From Thermosipho atlanticus DSM 15807 (GTDB lineage Bacteria; Thermotogota; Thermotogae; Thermotogales; Fervidobacteriaceae): a DNA stretch of 64,000 nt. The translations under genes and the position numbers were made by a program. Each line of letters begins with the position of its first letter. Within the stretch, counting starts at the first letter, position 1. A model generated the notes under the pieces. The model saw only the letters and a program-made list of their open reading frames with translations. It ran no database searches and had not been told where the DNA came from. Positions 26,294-34,156 of the stretch are shown here, one piece after another. Location of the stretch: NCBI RefSeq assembly GCF_900129985.1, contig NZ_FQXN01000004.1, positions 124,001-188,000 on the forward strand, written 5' to 3'.

Positions 26294-26322
26294 TTGACAA
26301 AAATATTTGGTAATAGTATAAT
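26294..26322 (+). promoter_or_regulatory. Perfect consensus promoter of the DUF2089 operon
   Basis: TTGACA (26294-26299), 17-nt spacer and TATAAT (26317-26322): both hexamers match the consensus exactly. This is the strongest promoter seen in the window, so the operon may need a repressor or be highly expressed. Confidence 0.9.
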
Positions 26323-26438
26323 AAAATTTGTAGAAAGAAGGAAGAAACATTTATTTTTATTTTACTAATCAAGAATGTGCTATCAAGTTGTTGTTTTGTG
26401 AATATATTCAAAGTAAAAAACAATAAGGAGGTGAAAAA

Positions 26439-26816
26439 GTGTTGCCATTATGTCCAGTGTGTGGAAAACCAATGAAAGTAACTGAATTAAAATGTACACA
26501 TGATAATGTAAAAGTTTCAGGTTTGTTTACAGTATCGCCATTAGCTTTTTTAGATGAAGAAGATATGAGGTTTGTAATTTTATTTTTGAGAAGTAGAGGA
26601 AACTTAAAAGAGATGGAAAGAATTACGGGAATAGGATATTTTACCTTGAGAGGAAGACTTGAGAGACTTTTGGATAAAATGGGTTTAAAACCAATTGGTG
26701 AGGATGAAGTTGAAGAAACGGATGATGTATTTACAAAATTAAAGAAAGGTTTAATAACAGTTGAAGATGCTTTAAATATGATTAAAAAGAAAAGTGGGGG
26801 TGGACAAAATGGATGA
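26439..26816 (+). CDS. DUF2089-family regulator-like protein
   Basis: 125-aa protein. An N-terminal zinc-ribbon-like part (Cys5, Cys8, Cys19, His21) is followed by LAFLDEEDMRFVILFLRSRGNLKEMERITGI as separate helices of a helix-turn-helix (about 38-80). It ends in a SHOCT-like helical motif LKKGLITVEDALNMIKKK (101-118). It matches DUF2089, whose role is unknown but whose HTH suggests DNA binding. Start GTG at 26439 after AGGAGGTG. The stop overlaps the ATG of the next gene. Confidence 0.85.
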   Translation: MLPLCPVCGKPMKVTELKCTHDNVKVSGLFTVSPLAFLDEEDMRFVILFLRSRGNLKEMERITGIGYFTLRGRLERLLDKMGLKPIGEDEVEETDDVFTKLKKGLITVEDALNMIKKKSGGGQNG

Positions 26817-27747
26817 AATTAAAAAGGTATTGGAAGCTCTTCAAAAAGGGGAAATAACGGCTGATGAAGCGGAAGTGTTAATTCAAGCTATAAAGGAAAA
26901 AGAAAAAGCAGCGGAAGAAAAGATAAGATTTGAAGAAGAGCACGAAGAAAATGTTGAAGAAGAAAAAGTGTTTATGGGGGATAAAACAATAATTGCTGAA
27001 GGAGAAGTTTTTGAAGGTGATATTAATGTTGTGAGCGGTGAAGTAATCGTTAGAGGGACAGTGAAAGGTGATTGTTCAGTTGTTATGGGAAAACTTACTT
27101 TTTCTGGAGAAGTAATGGGAGATATGAATATTGTTGGTTCAAAAGTAAAATGGGAAGGGGGAATTATCCACGGGAGTTTAAATATTGTAGGGAGTAAAGA
27201 AAGTGGAAATATGCCAAAAGTTCGTGGAGGAATTACAAGGGTTAACAATCTATTTATGAGAGGTTTATTTGGTTTATTTTTAAAACCTTTTTTATCGGGA
27301 ATTGAGATAAAGAATGGGAATTTCAAAGGAAAATGGAATTTTAAGAAAAATAAAACACAAAAATTTGACACATTAATTGTAAAAGAAGGGGAAACTTTTG
27401 AAACAAAAGATGATATTGAAGCTGATGAGGTAATTGTTAATGGAAAACTTGTTTGTTCAAATTTAAAAACTGACAGTTTAGCAATATATGGTGAGATTTC
27501 ATGTGGTAATGTTTCGTCGGAAAAAATTATAGTTTCTGACTATGGAATTTTAAAATGTGGAAATATTTCTACTGAAAATATGATAATAGATGAAAATGCA
27601 TCTGTAAAATGTGGAAATATTAGTGCAGAGGATATTTATTTAAATGGTACTATTAGTGCGGGCTTTGTAAGTTGTGAAGTTATCAGGGGGAAAGGTAAAT
27701 TGAATACCGGGGGGATATCTTGTGAGGAGAATGAACTTGAGAGATAG
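26809..27747 (+). CDS. Beta-helix (bactofilin-like/polymer-forming) protein with SHOCT-like N-terminus
   Basis: 312-aa cytoplasmic-type protein. Residues 11-28 (LQKGEITADEAEVLIQAI) repeat the SHOCT-like motif of the preceding gene. A charged helix (30-55) and beta-helix repeats (about 65-135, Val/Gly-rich) follow, then a hydrophobic-basic segment (about 150-175). A second beta-helix of about 18-residue turns (200-305) has Cys216, Cys232, Cys250 and Cys268 at nearly equal spacing. It resembles bactofilins and YvlB/LiaX-type envelope-stress proteins, but no family is certain. Its end overlaps the GTG start of the MFS gene. Confidence 0.7.
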   Translation: MDEIKKVLEALQKGEITADEAEVLIQAIKEKEKAAEEKIRFEEEHEENVEEEKVFMGDKTIIAEGEVFEGDINVVSGEVIVRGTVKGDCSVVMGKLTFSGEVMGDMNIVGSKVKWEGGIIHGSLNIVGSKESGNMPKVRGGITRVNNLFMRGLFGLFLKPFLSGIEIKNGNFKGKWNFKKNKTQKFDTLIVKEGETFETKDDIEADEVIVNGKLVCSNLKTDSLAIYGEISCGNVSSEKIIVSDYGILKCGNISTENMIIDENASVKCGNISAEDIYLNGTISAGFVSCEVIRGKGKLNTGGISCEENELER

Positions 27748-29011
27748 GTTATTCGAGAAAAATTTTGTATTGTATATTTTAGGGAGATTAGTATCGTTAA
27801 TAGGATCGGGGATACAGATAGTGGCGATACCACTTTATATATTAGATTTAACAGGTTCAGGGACAGCGATGGGGATATTTACATTACTTGGAATGTTGCC
27901 AAGGTTATTGGCAGCACCCTTTGCAGGGGTGATAGGGGATAGATGGAATAGGAGAAATATAATGGTATGGACAGATTTTTTGAGGGGGATTTTGATATTA
28001 ATACTGGCGTTTTTGGCATATAAAGGTGCGATGGGGATAATAATATTGTTTATAGTACAGGCGATAGTATCGGTATTAGATGGATTTTTTGGGTCGGCGA
28101 CTGTAGCGATGTTGCCGGACATAGTAGAGAATGAACATTTAAGAGAAGCAAATTCAGTACTTGGTTCGGTAAATTCATTTTCAATGATAATAGGTCCAAT
28201 ATTGGGGGGAATCATATACGGTGTTTTAGGTATAGCGATGGTCTTTTTATTAAATGGTATATCATTTATAGTTTCAGCAATAAGTGAAATGTTTATAACT
28301 TACAATGTTGAGTTTAAAGAAAAAGGAAAATTGAACGTGACGAAGTTTTTAAAAGAATTTACACAGGGAATTGCTTTTATATTTAACAATCGAGGATTAA
28401 AGTACCTTTTTTCGTTTGCCATGGTTACAAACTTTCTGCTTAGTCCGCTTTTACAGGTGGTAGAACCGTATGTATTAAGACAGGTTGTCAAAATGAGTGC
28501 TCAACAATATGGTTTTGTTCAAACATTTTTTACTATTGGAATGTTGTTAGGGAATGTTATTTTAGTTGTATTTTTGAGTAAGGTGAAAAATAAAGTATTA
28601 ATAGTTGGGGGACTTTTTTTAGAGTTGTTCATGTTATTAGCGTTTTCCATACTGATTTTCCCAAATGTTTTGTCGAATTTTACAATTTGGAAATTTTTCT
28701 GGTTAACAGGAATTATTTATTTTGCTATAGGTCTCTTTAATATATTTGTCAATGTTCCAATATCAACAAATTTGCAACTTATGACTCCAACAAACATACG
28801 TTCGAGAGTTTTTTCTGCAGTTGAAATTTTTTCGCAACTTATGGTTCCGTTAGGTGCAGTTATTTACGGTTTTTTGTTGGATCGTGTTGCCGCTCACTTG
28901 TTATTTTTAGTTGTGAATTTAATTACAATTTTTATAGCTGTGATTTTTATAATTATTGCACCATACGAAGTTTACGAACCGAAATCGTCAGAAATGCAGG
29001 AGATTAGCTAA
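27722..29011 (+). CDS. MFS efflux transporter (copy A)
   Basis: 429-aa major-facilitator protein with about twelve transmembrane helices, of the MFS_3 (macrolide-efflux/EntS-like) type. The loop between helices 2 and 3, GVIGDRWNRRNIMVWTD, is the MFS signature. Start GTG at 27722, 7 nt after a GGGGGG tract; copy B aligns from exactly the same residue, which supports it over ATG 27731. Its first half is almost identical in DNA to copy B (31000). An ABC exporter follows at once, suggesting export of toxic or envelope compounds. The substrate is unknown. Confidence 0.85.
   Translation: MRRMNLRDRLFEKNFVLYILGRLVSLIGSGIQIVAIPLYILDLTGSGTAMGIFTLLGMLPRLLAAPFAGVIGDRWNRRNIMVWTDFLRGILILILAFLAYKGAMGIIILFIVQAIVSVLDGFFGSATVAMLPDIVENEHLREANSVLGSVNSFSMIIGPILGGIIYGVLGIAMVFLLNGISFIVSAISEMFITYNVEFKEKGKLNVTKFLKEFTQGIAFIFNNRGLKYLFSFAMVTNFLLSPLLQVVEPYVLRQVVKMSAQQYGFVQTFFTIGMLLGNVILVVFLSKVKNKVLIVGGLFLELFMLLAFSILIFPNVLSNFTIWKFFWLTGIIYFAIGLFNIFVNVPISTNLQLMTPTNIRSRVFSAVEIFSQLMVPLGAVIYGFLLDRVAAHLLFLVVNLITIFIAVIFIIIAPYEVYEPKSSEMQEIS
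27983..28113 (+). repeat. 131-nt identical block shared by the two MFS genes (copy A)
   Basis: These 131 nt are identical to 31261-31391. Flanking DNA back to about 27780 and on to about 28180 is also nearly identical, then similarity drops sharply. It uses GGG, GCG and ATA codons heavily compared with the rest of both genes. Confidence 0.85.
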
Positions 29012-29014
29012 TAT

Positions 29015-29947
29015 ATGGAAGCTTTAGAAGTTGAAGGATTAAAGAAGACATATGTTTCAAAGAACAAAAGGGTTGAAGCAGTTAGAGGTATAAGTTTTTA
29101 TGTGAACAAGGGAGAGGTCTTTTCAATACTTGGGCCGAATGGCGCAGGGAAGACCACTACTATAAAGGCTATACTAAGATTAGTTATACCAGAAGAAGGA
29201 AAAGTACATGTAAATAGAATTGATATTTCCAAACACATTTCTGAAGCACTAAAAAATTTATCTGCAGTTTTAGAAGGCAATAGAAACATTCATTGGAAAA
29301 TGACGGTATATGAAAATTTAAGATATTTTGGTTATATTCGGGGATTAGGGGGACGATTTTTAAAAAGGAGAGTAGAAGAGGTGTTAGAATTTGTTGAACT
29401 TACAGATAAAAGAAATGAACTAGCTGGAAAACTTTCTAGGGGAATGCAACAAAGATTGGCAATAGCAATAGCTTTACTTCCAGATACTCCTATTATACTT
29501 TTAGATGAACCAACATTAGGGCTTGATGTTGAATCATCTATAAAAGTTCGTGAAATGTTAATTAGATTAGCTAAAAAGGGTAAAACAATTTTATTATCTA
29601 CTCATGATATGCATCTTGTTGAAAAAGTAGCTGATAGAGTTTTGATAATAAACAATGGAAAAGTTATAGTTTGTGATAAAAAGGAGAATCTCATTAATGC
29701 GTTTAAAAAGAAAGCTTATAAGATAGTTTTTGAAGGAGAAGATCATTATGTTGATTTGAAAAAGTACGGAAAATTATATGAAGAAAATGGAGAAAAAATT
29801 CTAGAGGTGCAATTAGAAAATATGGAAGAACTATATAAAATAATGGATTATTTTAAAGAAAAACAAATAGAAATAAAACATCTTGAAAGTATTATGATTA
29901 ATTTCGAGGAAATATTTGTGAACTTTGTCAGGAGTGGTAGGCAGTGA
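29015..29947 (+). CDS. ABC transporter ATP-binding protein (ABC-2 type exporter)
   Basis: 310-aa ATPase of an ABC-2-type exporter. Walker A GPNGAGKTT near residue 40, signature LSRGMQQRLAIA (LSGGQ variant) near 140, Walker B IILLDEPTLGLD near 160 and the STHDMHLVEKVADRV switch histidine are in place. The C-terminal 90 residues are the extension usual in drug or lipid exporters. It starts 3 nt after the MFS stop and overlaps its permease by 4 nt. Confidence 0.93.
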   Translation: MEALEVEGLKKTYVSKNKRVEAVRGISFYVNKGEVFSILGPNGAGKTTTIKAILRLVIPEEGKVHVNRIDISKHISEALKNLSAVLEGNRNIHWKMTVYENLRYFGYIRGLGGRFLKRRVEEVLEFVELTDKRNELAGKLSRGMQQRLAIAIALLPDTPIILLDEPTLGLDVESSIKVREMLIRLAKKGKTILLSTHDMHLVEKVADRVLIINNGKVIVCDKKENLINAFKKKAYKIVFEGEDHYVDLKKYGKLYEENGEKILEVQLENMEELYKIMDYFKEKQIEIKHLESIMINFEEIFVNFVRSGRQ

Positions 29948-30699
29948 AATATTTAAATGTATTCAAAGGAACATTATTGAGGAGTTTTACAGAAGTAAAA
30001 CGATATTATTTAAACACCTTAACTTCTTTTGGAATAATGACAATGATTTTTTATTTTATTGTCGTTGGAATAAATAAATTTGGAAATCCAGCTGTTCTTG
30101 GTGAAAGTGTTCAAGCAATTGCGATTGGTTATATTGTCTGGATGGCTCTAATTGGTACAATGACTGATCTTTCATGGACTATTATTAACGATACTAATAT
30201 AGGTTTAATAGAACAAACGTTTATTTCACCAATTGGTCCAACAGTGATTTATTTATTGTACCAATTTTCCAATTTAATAATTGTAATACCCATGGAACTT
30301 GTCATAATGGTGATAGTTTTCAAGATTGCCGGTATACCAGTTTTAATTCCTTTAAGTTTCTTTATTGCTCTTGTATTGTTGATGATACAAGGATATGGAA
30401 TAGGATTAGTACTTGCGGGTATGACTTTAAAGTTCAAACGAACTCAATCAATTCTTACTTTGTTACAGTTTGGGATTGTGGGAGTTTTGATGGGTAATTA
30501 TGAAGGAATATGGAAGTATATTGTTCCAGCTAATGGATTTATACAAATATTTAAAAATATAGTTAATGGTAAGGGAACAACTTTAAATGATTGGTTTTAT
30601 ATGTTAATTTCATCAAGTATATATGTAATTGCAGGTATCTTGATATTTGAATGTTTTGCAAGGATTGTAAGAAGAAAAGGAGAAATTGCACAATATTGA
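29944..30699 (+). CDS. ABC-2 type permease
   Basis: 251-aa membrane subunit with six predicted helices, pairing with the preceding ATPase. The sequence fits ABC-2 permeases (for example GLIEQTFISPIGPTVIYLLY in the coupling region). Start GTG at 29944 overlapping the ATPase stop. Substrate unknown; the company of an MFS efflux pump suggests drug or lipid export. Last gene before a terminator. Confidence 0.88.
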   Translation: MKYLNVFKGTLLRSFTEVKRYYLNTLTSFGIMTMIFYFIVVGINKFGNPAVLGESVQAIAIGYIVWMALIGTMTDLSWTIINDTNIGLIEQTFISPIGPTVIYLLYQFSNLIIVIPMELVIMVIVFKIAGIPVLIPLSFFIALVLLMIQGYGIGLVLAGMTLKFKRTQSILTLLQFGIVGVLMGNYEGIWKYIVPANGFIQIFKNIVNGKGTTLNDWFYMLISSSIYVIAGILIFECFARIVRRKGEIAQY

Positions 30700-30728
30700 A
30701 ATGTAAGCGTAACCTTTATTAGAAATGC

Positions 30729-30761
30729 CATGGCCTCTGTTTATTGAGGCCATGTTTTTTT
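30729..30761 (+). terminator. Terminator of the DUF2089-MFS-ABC operon
   Basis: CATGGCCTC/GAGGCCATG stem with an 8-nt loop (30729-30754) and T7 after it. Confidence 0.92.
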
Positions 30762-30860
30762 ATAATATATGCTACTTTATTTATGCAATGAATTTATAAT
30801 TCAAGTAAAATTAATATAAAAGCAAATATTTGGCAAAATATGTAATGTAATAGTATATTA

Positions 30861-30900
30861 GCAAACTGATTTGCAATGATATAATAAAAAAAGTTATAAT
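30861..30900 (+). promoter_or_regulatory. Promoter with overlapping operator-like palindrome, MFS copy B
   Basis: TTGCAA (30871-30876), 18-nt spacer and TATAAT (30895-30900). The palindrome GCAAA-CTGA-TTTGC (30861-30874) overlaps the -35 box, so a repressor bound here would block the promoter. Confidence 0.55.
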
Positions 30901-30999
30901 ACAGTAAGGAGTTTAAAAAATTTTTTGATCTTTTCTATTCTAAAGTTCTAATTGTGTAAATAACATAGTTTTAGAACAATTCATGGGAGGGGGATCTAA

Positions 31000-32277
31000 G
31001 TGAAGAGAAAATCTCCGAAAAATAGTTTATTTGCCAGGAATTTTGTTTTATACATATTGGGGAGATTAGTATCGTTAATAGGATCGGGGATACAGATGGT
31101 AGCGATACCACTCTATATATTAGATTTAACAGGGTCAGGAACAGCGATGGGGATATTTACATTACTTGGGATGTTGCCAAGGTTATTGGCAGCACCCTTT
31201 GCGGGAGTAATAGGTGATAGGTGGAACAGAAAAAATATAATGGTATGGACAGATTTTTTAAGGGGGATTTTGATATTAATACTGGCGTTTTTGGCATATA
31301 AAGGTGCGATGGGGATAATAATATTGTTTATAGTACAGGCGATAGTATCGGTATTAGATGGATTTTTTGGGTCGGCGACTGTAGCGATGTTACCGGACAT
31401 AGTAGAGAATGAACATTTAAGAAAAGCAAATTCAGTACTTGGTTCAGTAAATTCATTTTCAATGGTAATTGGCCCAGCATTAGGTGGAATTATTTATGGG
31501 ATTTCAGGAATAGCAATAGTCTTTTTGTTAAATGGTATATCATTTGTAGTTTCTGCAATAAGTGAAATGTTTATAACATATGAAATGAGGTTTAAAAGTG
31601 ACCAAAAACTTAACTTTAAACTTTTTATTGTAGAATTCAAGGAAGGATTACTATTTATATTTAGGAAACGGGAATTAAAATATCTTGTTTCTTTTGCTTT
31701 ATTGATTAATTTCTTGTTGTATCCGCTCTATGAGGTTGTAGAACCATACGTTCTTAGGCAAGTAGTAAAATTTGACGCTCAACAGTATGGATTTATACAA
31801 GCAATTTTTACTGTGGGGTTGCTTGTAGGAAATGTTATTTTAGCGTCATTTCTGAGTAAAGCTAGAAGTAAAGTTCTTATGATCTCTGGAATCTTTTCTC
31901 AAACAGCAATGCTCATAGTTTTCAGTATATTTATTTTTCCAAATATTTTATCCCTTTATGCTATTTGGGAATTTTTCATTATAACAGGTGTAATTTACTT
32001 TGTAATAGGTTTCTTTAATACATTTGTTAATGTTCCCGTATCAACAAATTTGCAACTGATGACTCCAACAAATATAAGGTCTAGGGTATTTGCCTCCCTT
32101 GAGGTATTAATACAGCTTATGATACCACTTGGTGCAGTTTTGTATGGGTTCTTGTTAGATCATGTTCCAGCTCATCTTATATTTTTGGTAATATCCCTTT
32201 CTGTATTGGCAGTATCATTGATTTTTGTATTTATTTCACCTGAAGAGATGTTTGAGCCAAAAATAGAAGAGGCTTAA
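31000..32277 (+). CDS. MFS efflux transporter (copy B)
   Basis: 425-aa paralogue of copy A, again MFS_3 type with about twelve helices and loop GVIGDRWNRKNIMVWTD. Start GTG at 31000 after GGGAGGGGG. The first ~150 codons after the N-terminal tip are nearly identical in DNA to copy A; the second half is homologous but clearly diverged (for example EFKEGLLFIFRKRELKYLV against EFTQGIAFIFNNRGLKYLF). It has its own promoter and operator-like repeats. It ends 7 nt from a convergent gene, with no clear terminator. Confidence 0.85.
   Translation: MKRKSPKNSLFARNFVLYILGRLVSLIGSGIQMVAIPLYILDLTGSGTAMGIFTLLGMLPRLLAAPFAGVIGDRWNRKNIMVWTDFLRGILILILAFLAYKGAMGIIILFIVQAIVSVLDGFFGSATVAMLPDIVENEHLRKANSVLGSVNSFSMVIGPALGGIIYGISGIAIVFLLNGISFVVSAISEMFITYEMRFKSDQKLNFKLFIVEFKEGLLFIFRKRELKYLVSFALLINFLLYPLYEVVEPYVLRQVVKFDAQQYGFIQAIFTVGLLVGNVILASFLSKARSKVLMISGIFSQTAMLIVFSIFIFPNILSLYAIWEFFIITGVIYFVIGFFNTFVNVPVSTNLQLMTPTNIRSRVFASLEVLIQLMIPLGAVLYGFLLDHVPAHLIFLVISLSVLAVSLIFVFISPEEMFEPKIEEA
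31261..31391 (+). repeat. 131-nt identical block shared by the two MFS genes (copy B)
   Basis: Identical to 27983-28113; see the finding on the mosaic transporters. Confidence 0.85.
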
Positions 32278-32284
32278 AGGTAAT

Positions 32285-32839
32285 TTATTTATTTTTATAA
32301 TACTCTGTAACTTTATCAAAAGCTTTGTCTAATTCTTTGAGCAATCTTTCCTTGTCTTTTAAAGCAAGTTTAGAATTTTCGTTAATTTCTTTTACTTTTT
32401 GATAAAACAACATGTTTGCTTGTGTATATGACATATTGGGAGAGAGTCCCAATTTTCTAAATGCAGCTATTGTTTCTTCGTCTAACCCTACATTTTTAAG
32501 CTCTGCTTCTACATTTCTTCTTGTCTGATGGGTAATATTTTTAAATATGGAAAAGAGTATACTAAATATAATCAATGCAGGAATTATGGAAATAAATACT
32601 TTGAACAGAACGTCTAGTCCATAAAGTGGTGGATAAAATTCTAATGTAAATCTACTGAACAAAGAAAAGAATGTAAAGAAAAAGATAATTCCTATTGTTA
32701 ATGAAACAATGGATGAAATTATTTTACCAATGTTTACTCCTGCCTTACGTCTTATAAATACTTTGCTTATAATTGATAATACAAAGATAATTATAAAAAA
32801 TACTGTTATCAAAGTTTGAATATCTAAAGCTGGTGTCAT
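32285..32839 (-). CDS. Membrane protein with cytosolic helical tail, function unknown
   Basis: 184-aa protein with three transmembrane helices (about 8-28, 42-70, 80-108) and a charged helical C-terminus (115-184). The tail segment SYTQANMLFYQKVKEINENS and the following Lys/Glu helix have the helical rhythm of a J-domain, but the HPD tripeptide is absent. Start ATG at 32839 behind AAAGGGGGA. It is convergent with MFS copy B with a 7-nt gap. No family recognised. Confidence 0.65.
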   Translation of the reverse strand: MTPALDIQTLITVFFIIIFVLSIISKVFIRRKAGVNIGKIISSIVSLTIGIIFFFTFFSLFSRFTLEFYPPLYGLDVLFKVFISIIPALIIFSILFSIFKNITHQTRRNVEAELKNVGLDEETIAAFRKLGLSPNMSYTQANMLFYQKVKEINENSKLALKDKERLLKELDKAFDKVTEYYKNK

Positions 32840-32988
32840 GTGTAAATTCCCCCTTTCCAATAAATATGGAGTAAGACATTTATTTAAAAAATGGATATTA
32901 CATTTAAAAAAGATTATGTGTTAAGTAAAATATAATCATTTTTAGTATACCATGAAAGATATATTAAAAGATTAAACGGGAAAACTAA

Positions 32989-33037
32989 TTGACATATGAG
33001 GAAAAACGTTATAAAATAATTGTGAAAAAAATAACAT
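32989..33037 (+). promoter_or_regulatory. Promoter and Rex-like half site before the truncated Fe-S gene
   Basis: TTGACA (32989-32994), 17-nt spacer, TAAAAT (33012-33017). Directly downstream TTGTGAA (33020-33026), four A and ATAACAT resemble a Rex operator with one good half. The promoter looks intact although the gene is truncated. Confidence 0.55.
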
Positions 33038-33054
33038 ATTTTTGGGTGAAAAAT

Positions 33055-33213
33055 ATGGAAATAAAGGTTTGTATGGGAAGTTCGTGTCATTTGAAAGGTG
33101 CTCATAAAATTGTTGAAAAGATCAAAAAAATGAGTTTAGATAACTTAGAATTGAAAGGGTCTTTGTGTTTTGGAGAATGTGCTATACAATTTTTACATAA
33201 ATCAGTCACGTAA
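33055..33213 (+). pseudogene. Truncated thioredoxin-like [2Fe-2S] protein
   Basis: N-terminal fragment of a thioredoxin-like [2Fe-2S] ferredoxin (NuoE C-terminal/HndA type): VCMGSSCHLKG and GSLCFGEC supply the four cysteines (Cys6, Cys11, Cys38, Cys42). After Cys42 the frame runs into the reverse complement of a hydrogenase-like gene and stops at 33213, so about half the domain is missing. Start ATG at 33055, with a weak GGGTGA ribosome site. It may still make a short peptide but not a complete domain. Confidence 0.7.
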
Positions 33214-33566
33214 TATTTTCCACCAGGACAATCATTACAAACATCTTTTATTACTCCCAACCCAGGATTTTCAACTAATAATGGTGATGTACCATCTATA
33301 ATTTTTTCCATTTGTTCAGCAATTTCATATAGTTCAAGTTCTCGAACTTTTTTATAATCAAGCCCGAGAATAAATTTGATCTTTTCCTTTAAAATTTCAC
33401 GTTCGTAAAAAACACGAGTTCTACCCTCACCGTTTATTTCGGGAATTAATTTTTTAGGAATTTTCGGAAGAACATCTTTAAGATTTCCATTTCTATAGCT
33501 CTTAATTATCTCCATATAGAGCATTCTTCTTAGTTTGATTACATTATTTAGAACAAATCTTCTCAT
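33102..33566 (-). pseudogene. Truncated N-terminus of an [FeFe]-hydrogenase-like Fe-S protein
   Basis: Reads as the N-terminal ~128 residues of an [FeFe]-hydrogenase-like protein (monomeric/group B type): a helical region, then CNDCPGGKYYVTDLCKNC, the start of the ferredoxin-type cluster region. At about 33180 the natural continuation (further Cys and CP motifs) is lost and the frame passes into antisense of the fragment at 33055, ending at 33102. The catalytic H-cluster domain is absent. Start ATG at 33566 after GGAGGAGAT, overlapping the upstream stop (ATGA). Confidence 0.7.
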
Positions 33567-33826
33567 TTGATCTCCTCCAAACACGAAAAAATAATCTCTC
33601 TTAATTTTTCTGGAGTGACAGATGTATATGTTGTATCATTCACTCTTACTATTGGTGGAGTATGGCCTTTGTTACAATCCCCGAAACACAAAGAATATTT
33701 AAAATTCAAATGTTTTTTAACTTCATCAGAAAGAGTTTCAACCATATTTACTAATGCGTTTGACCCCATTAAATGACAGGCAGTACCAACACAAATTTCC
33801 ACATTAATTTTTTTCAAGTTGTTCAT
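33563..33826 (-). CDS. Thioredoxin-like [2Fe-2S] ferredoxin
   Basis: 87-aa protein with the complete [2Fe-2S] pattern of the NuoE/HndA C-terminal domain: VCVGTACHLMG-type motif ICVGTACHLMG (Cys12, Cys17) and SLCFGDCNKG. It carries single electrons between NADH- or ferredoxin-linked hydrogenase modules. Start ATG at 33826 after AAGGGAGTGAT. It is the first gene of the minus operon whose second gene is truncated, so its electron partner may be lost or elsewhere. The upstream region has a strong Rex-like operator. Confidence 0.88.
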   Translation of the reverse strand: MNNLKKINVEICVGTACHLMGSNALVNMVETLSDEVKKHLNFKYSLCFGDCNKGHTPPIVRVNDTTYTSVTPEKLREIIFSCLEEIK

Positions 33827-33879
33827 ACGATCACTCCCTTTTATTGAAATAATAACTAATTACCTATATTTACAACATA

Positions 33880-33897
33880 TTGTTATATTTTTCACAA
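33880..33897. promoter_or_regulatory. Rex-like operator upstream of the Fe-S operon
   Basis: TTGTTAT-ATTT-TTCACAA against the general Rex consensus TTGTGAA-N4-TTCACAA: one half perfect, the other 5 of 7. It lies 54 nt before the start codon of the minus-strand [2Fe-2S] gene, where it could cover that promoter. Confidence 0.65.
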
Positions 33898-34156
33898 TAT
33901 ATATTATCATTATTTTTTTAGGAACTTTGTTTAATTAAGATTAAAAATTCGAAACAAAAAGTTTTAAACATTAATTAATTTTCAATATTAAATCTTTAGT
34001 TTAAGTGTAGTAAAATTCCCTTATTCTATTTTACTACTAAAAATTGATTTTAGTTACTTGATAGGTAAAGATTAACAAGAGTTTATACTTTAACTTTTAA
34101 AAAAATTCACGTTTTTATCGAGTAATAAATTTTTAATTTTTTGTTAACCTTGGAAA

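Larger units (their letters stand above)
26137..26438. other. Intergenic region with terminator and promoter
   Basis: 302 nt without a gene. It contains the lipoprotein terminator (26201) and a full consensus promoter (26294-26322) with a roughly 115-nt leader before the DUF2089 start. No clear riboswitch fold was seen in the leader. Confidence 0.6.
30700..30999. other. Intergenic region between the ABC operon and MFS copy B
   Basis: 300 nt without a gene. It holds the operon terminator (30729), a promoter with a GCAAA-CTGA-TTTGC palindrome over its -35 box, and a second inverted repeat GTTCTAA/TTAGAAC (30945-30977) in the leader. Confidence 0.6.

Noticed and set aside
27835-28215. Long open frame antisense to MFS copy A (and 31113-31400 in copy B)
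   Set aside because: It mirrors the GGG/GCG-rich conserved block, has no ribosome site and no family resemblance; its presence in both copies only reflects the shared DNA.
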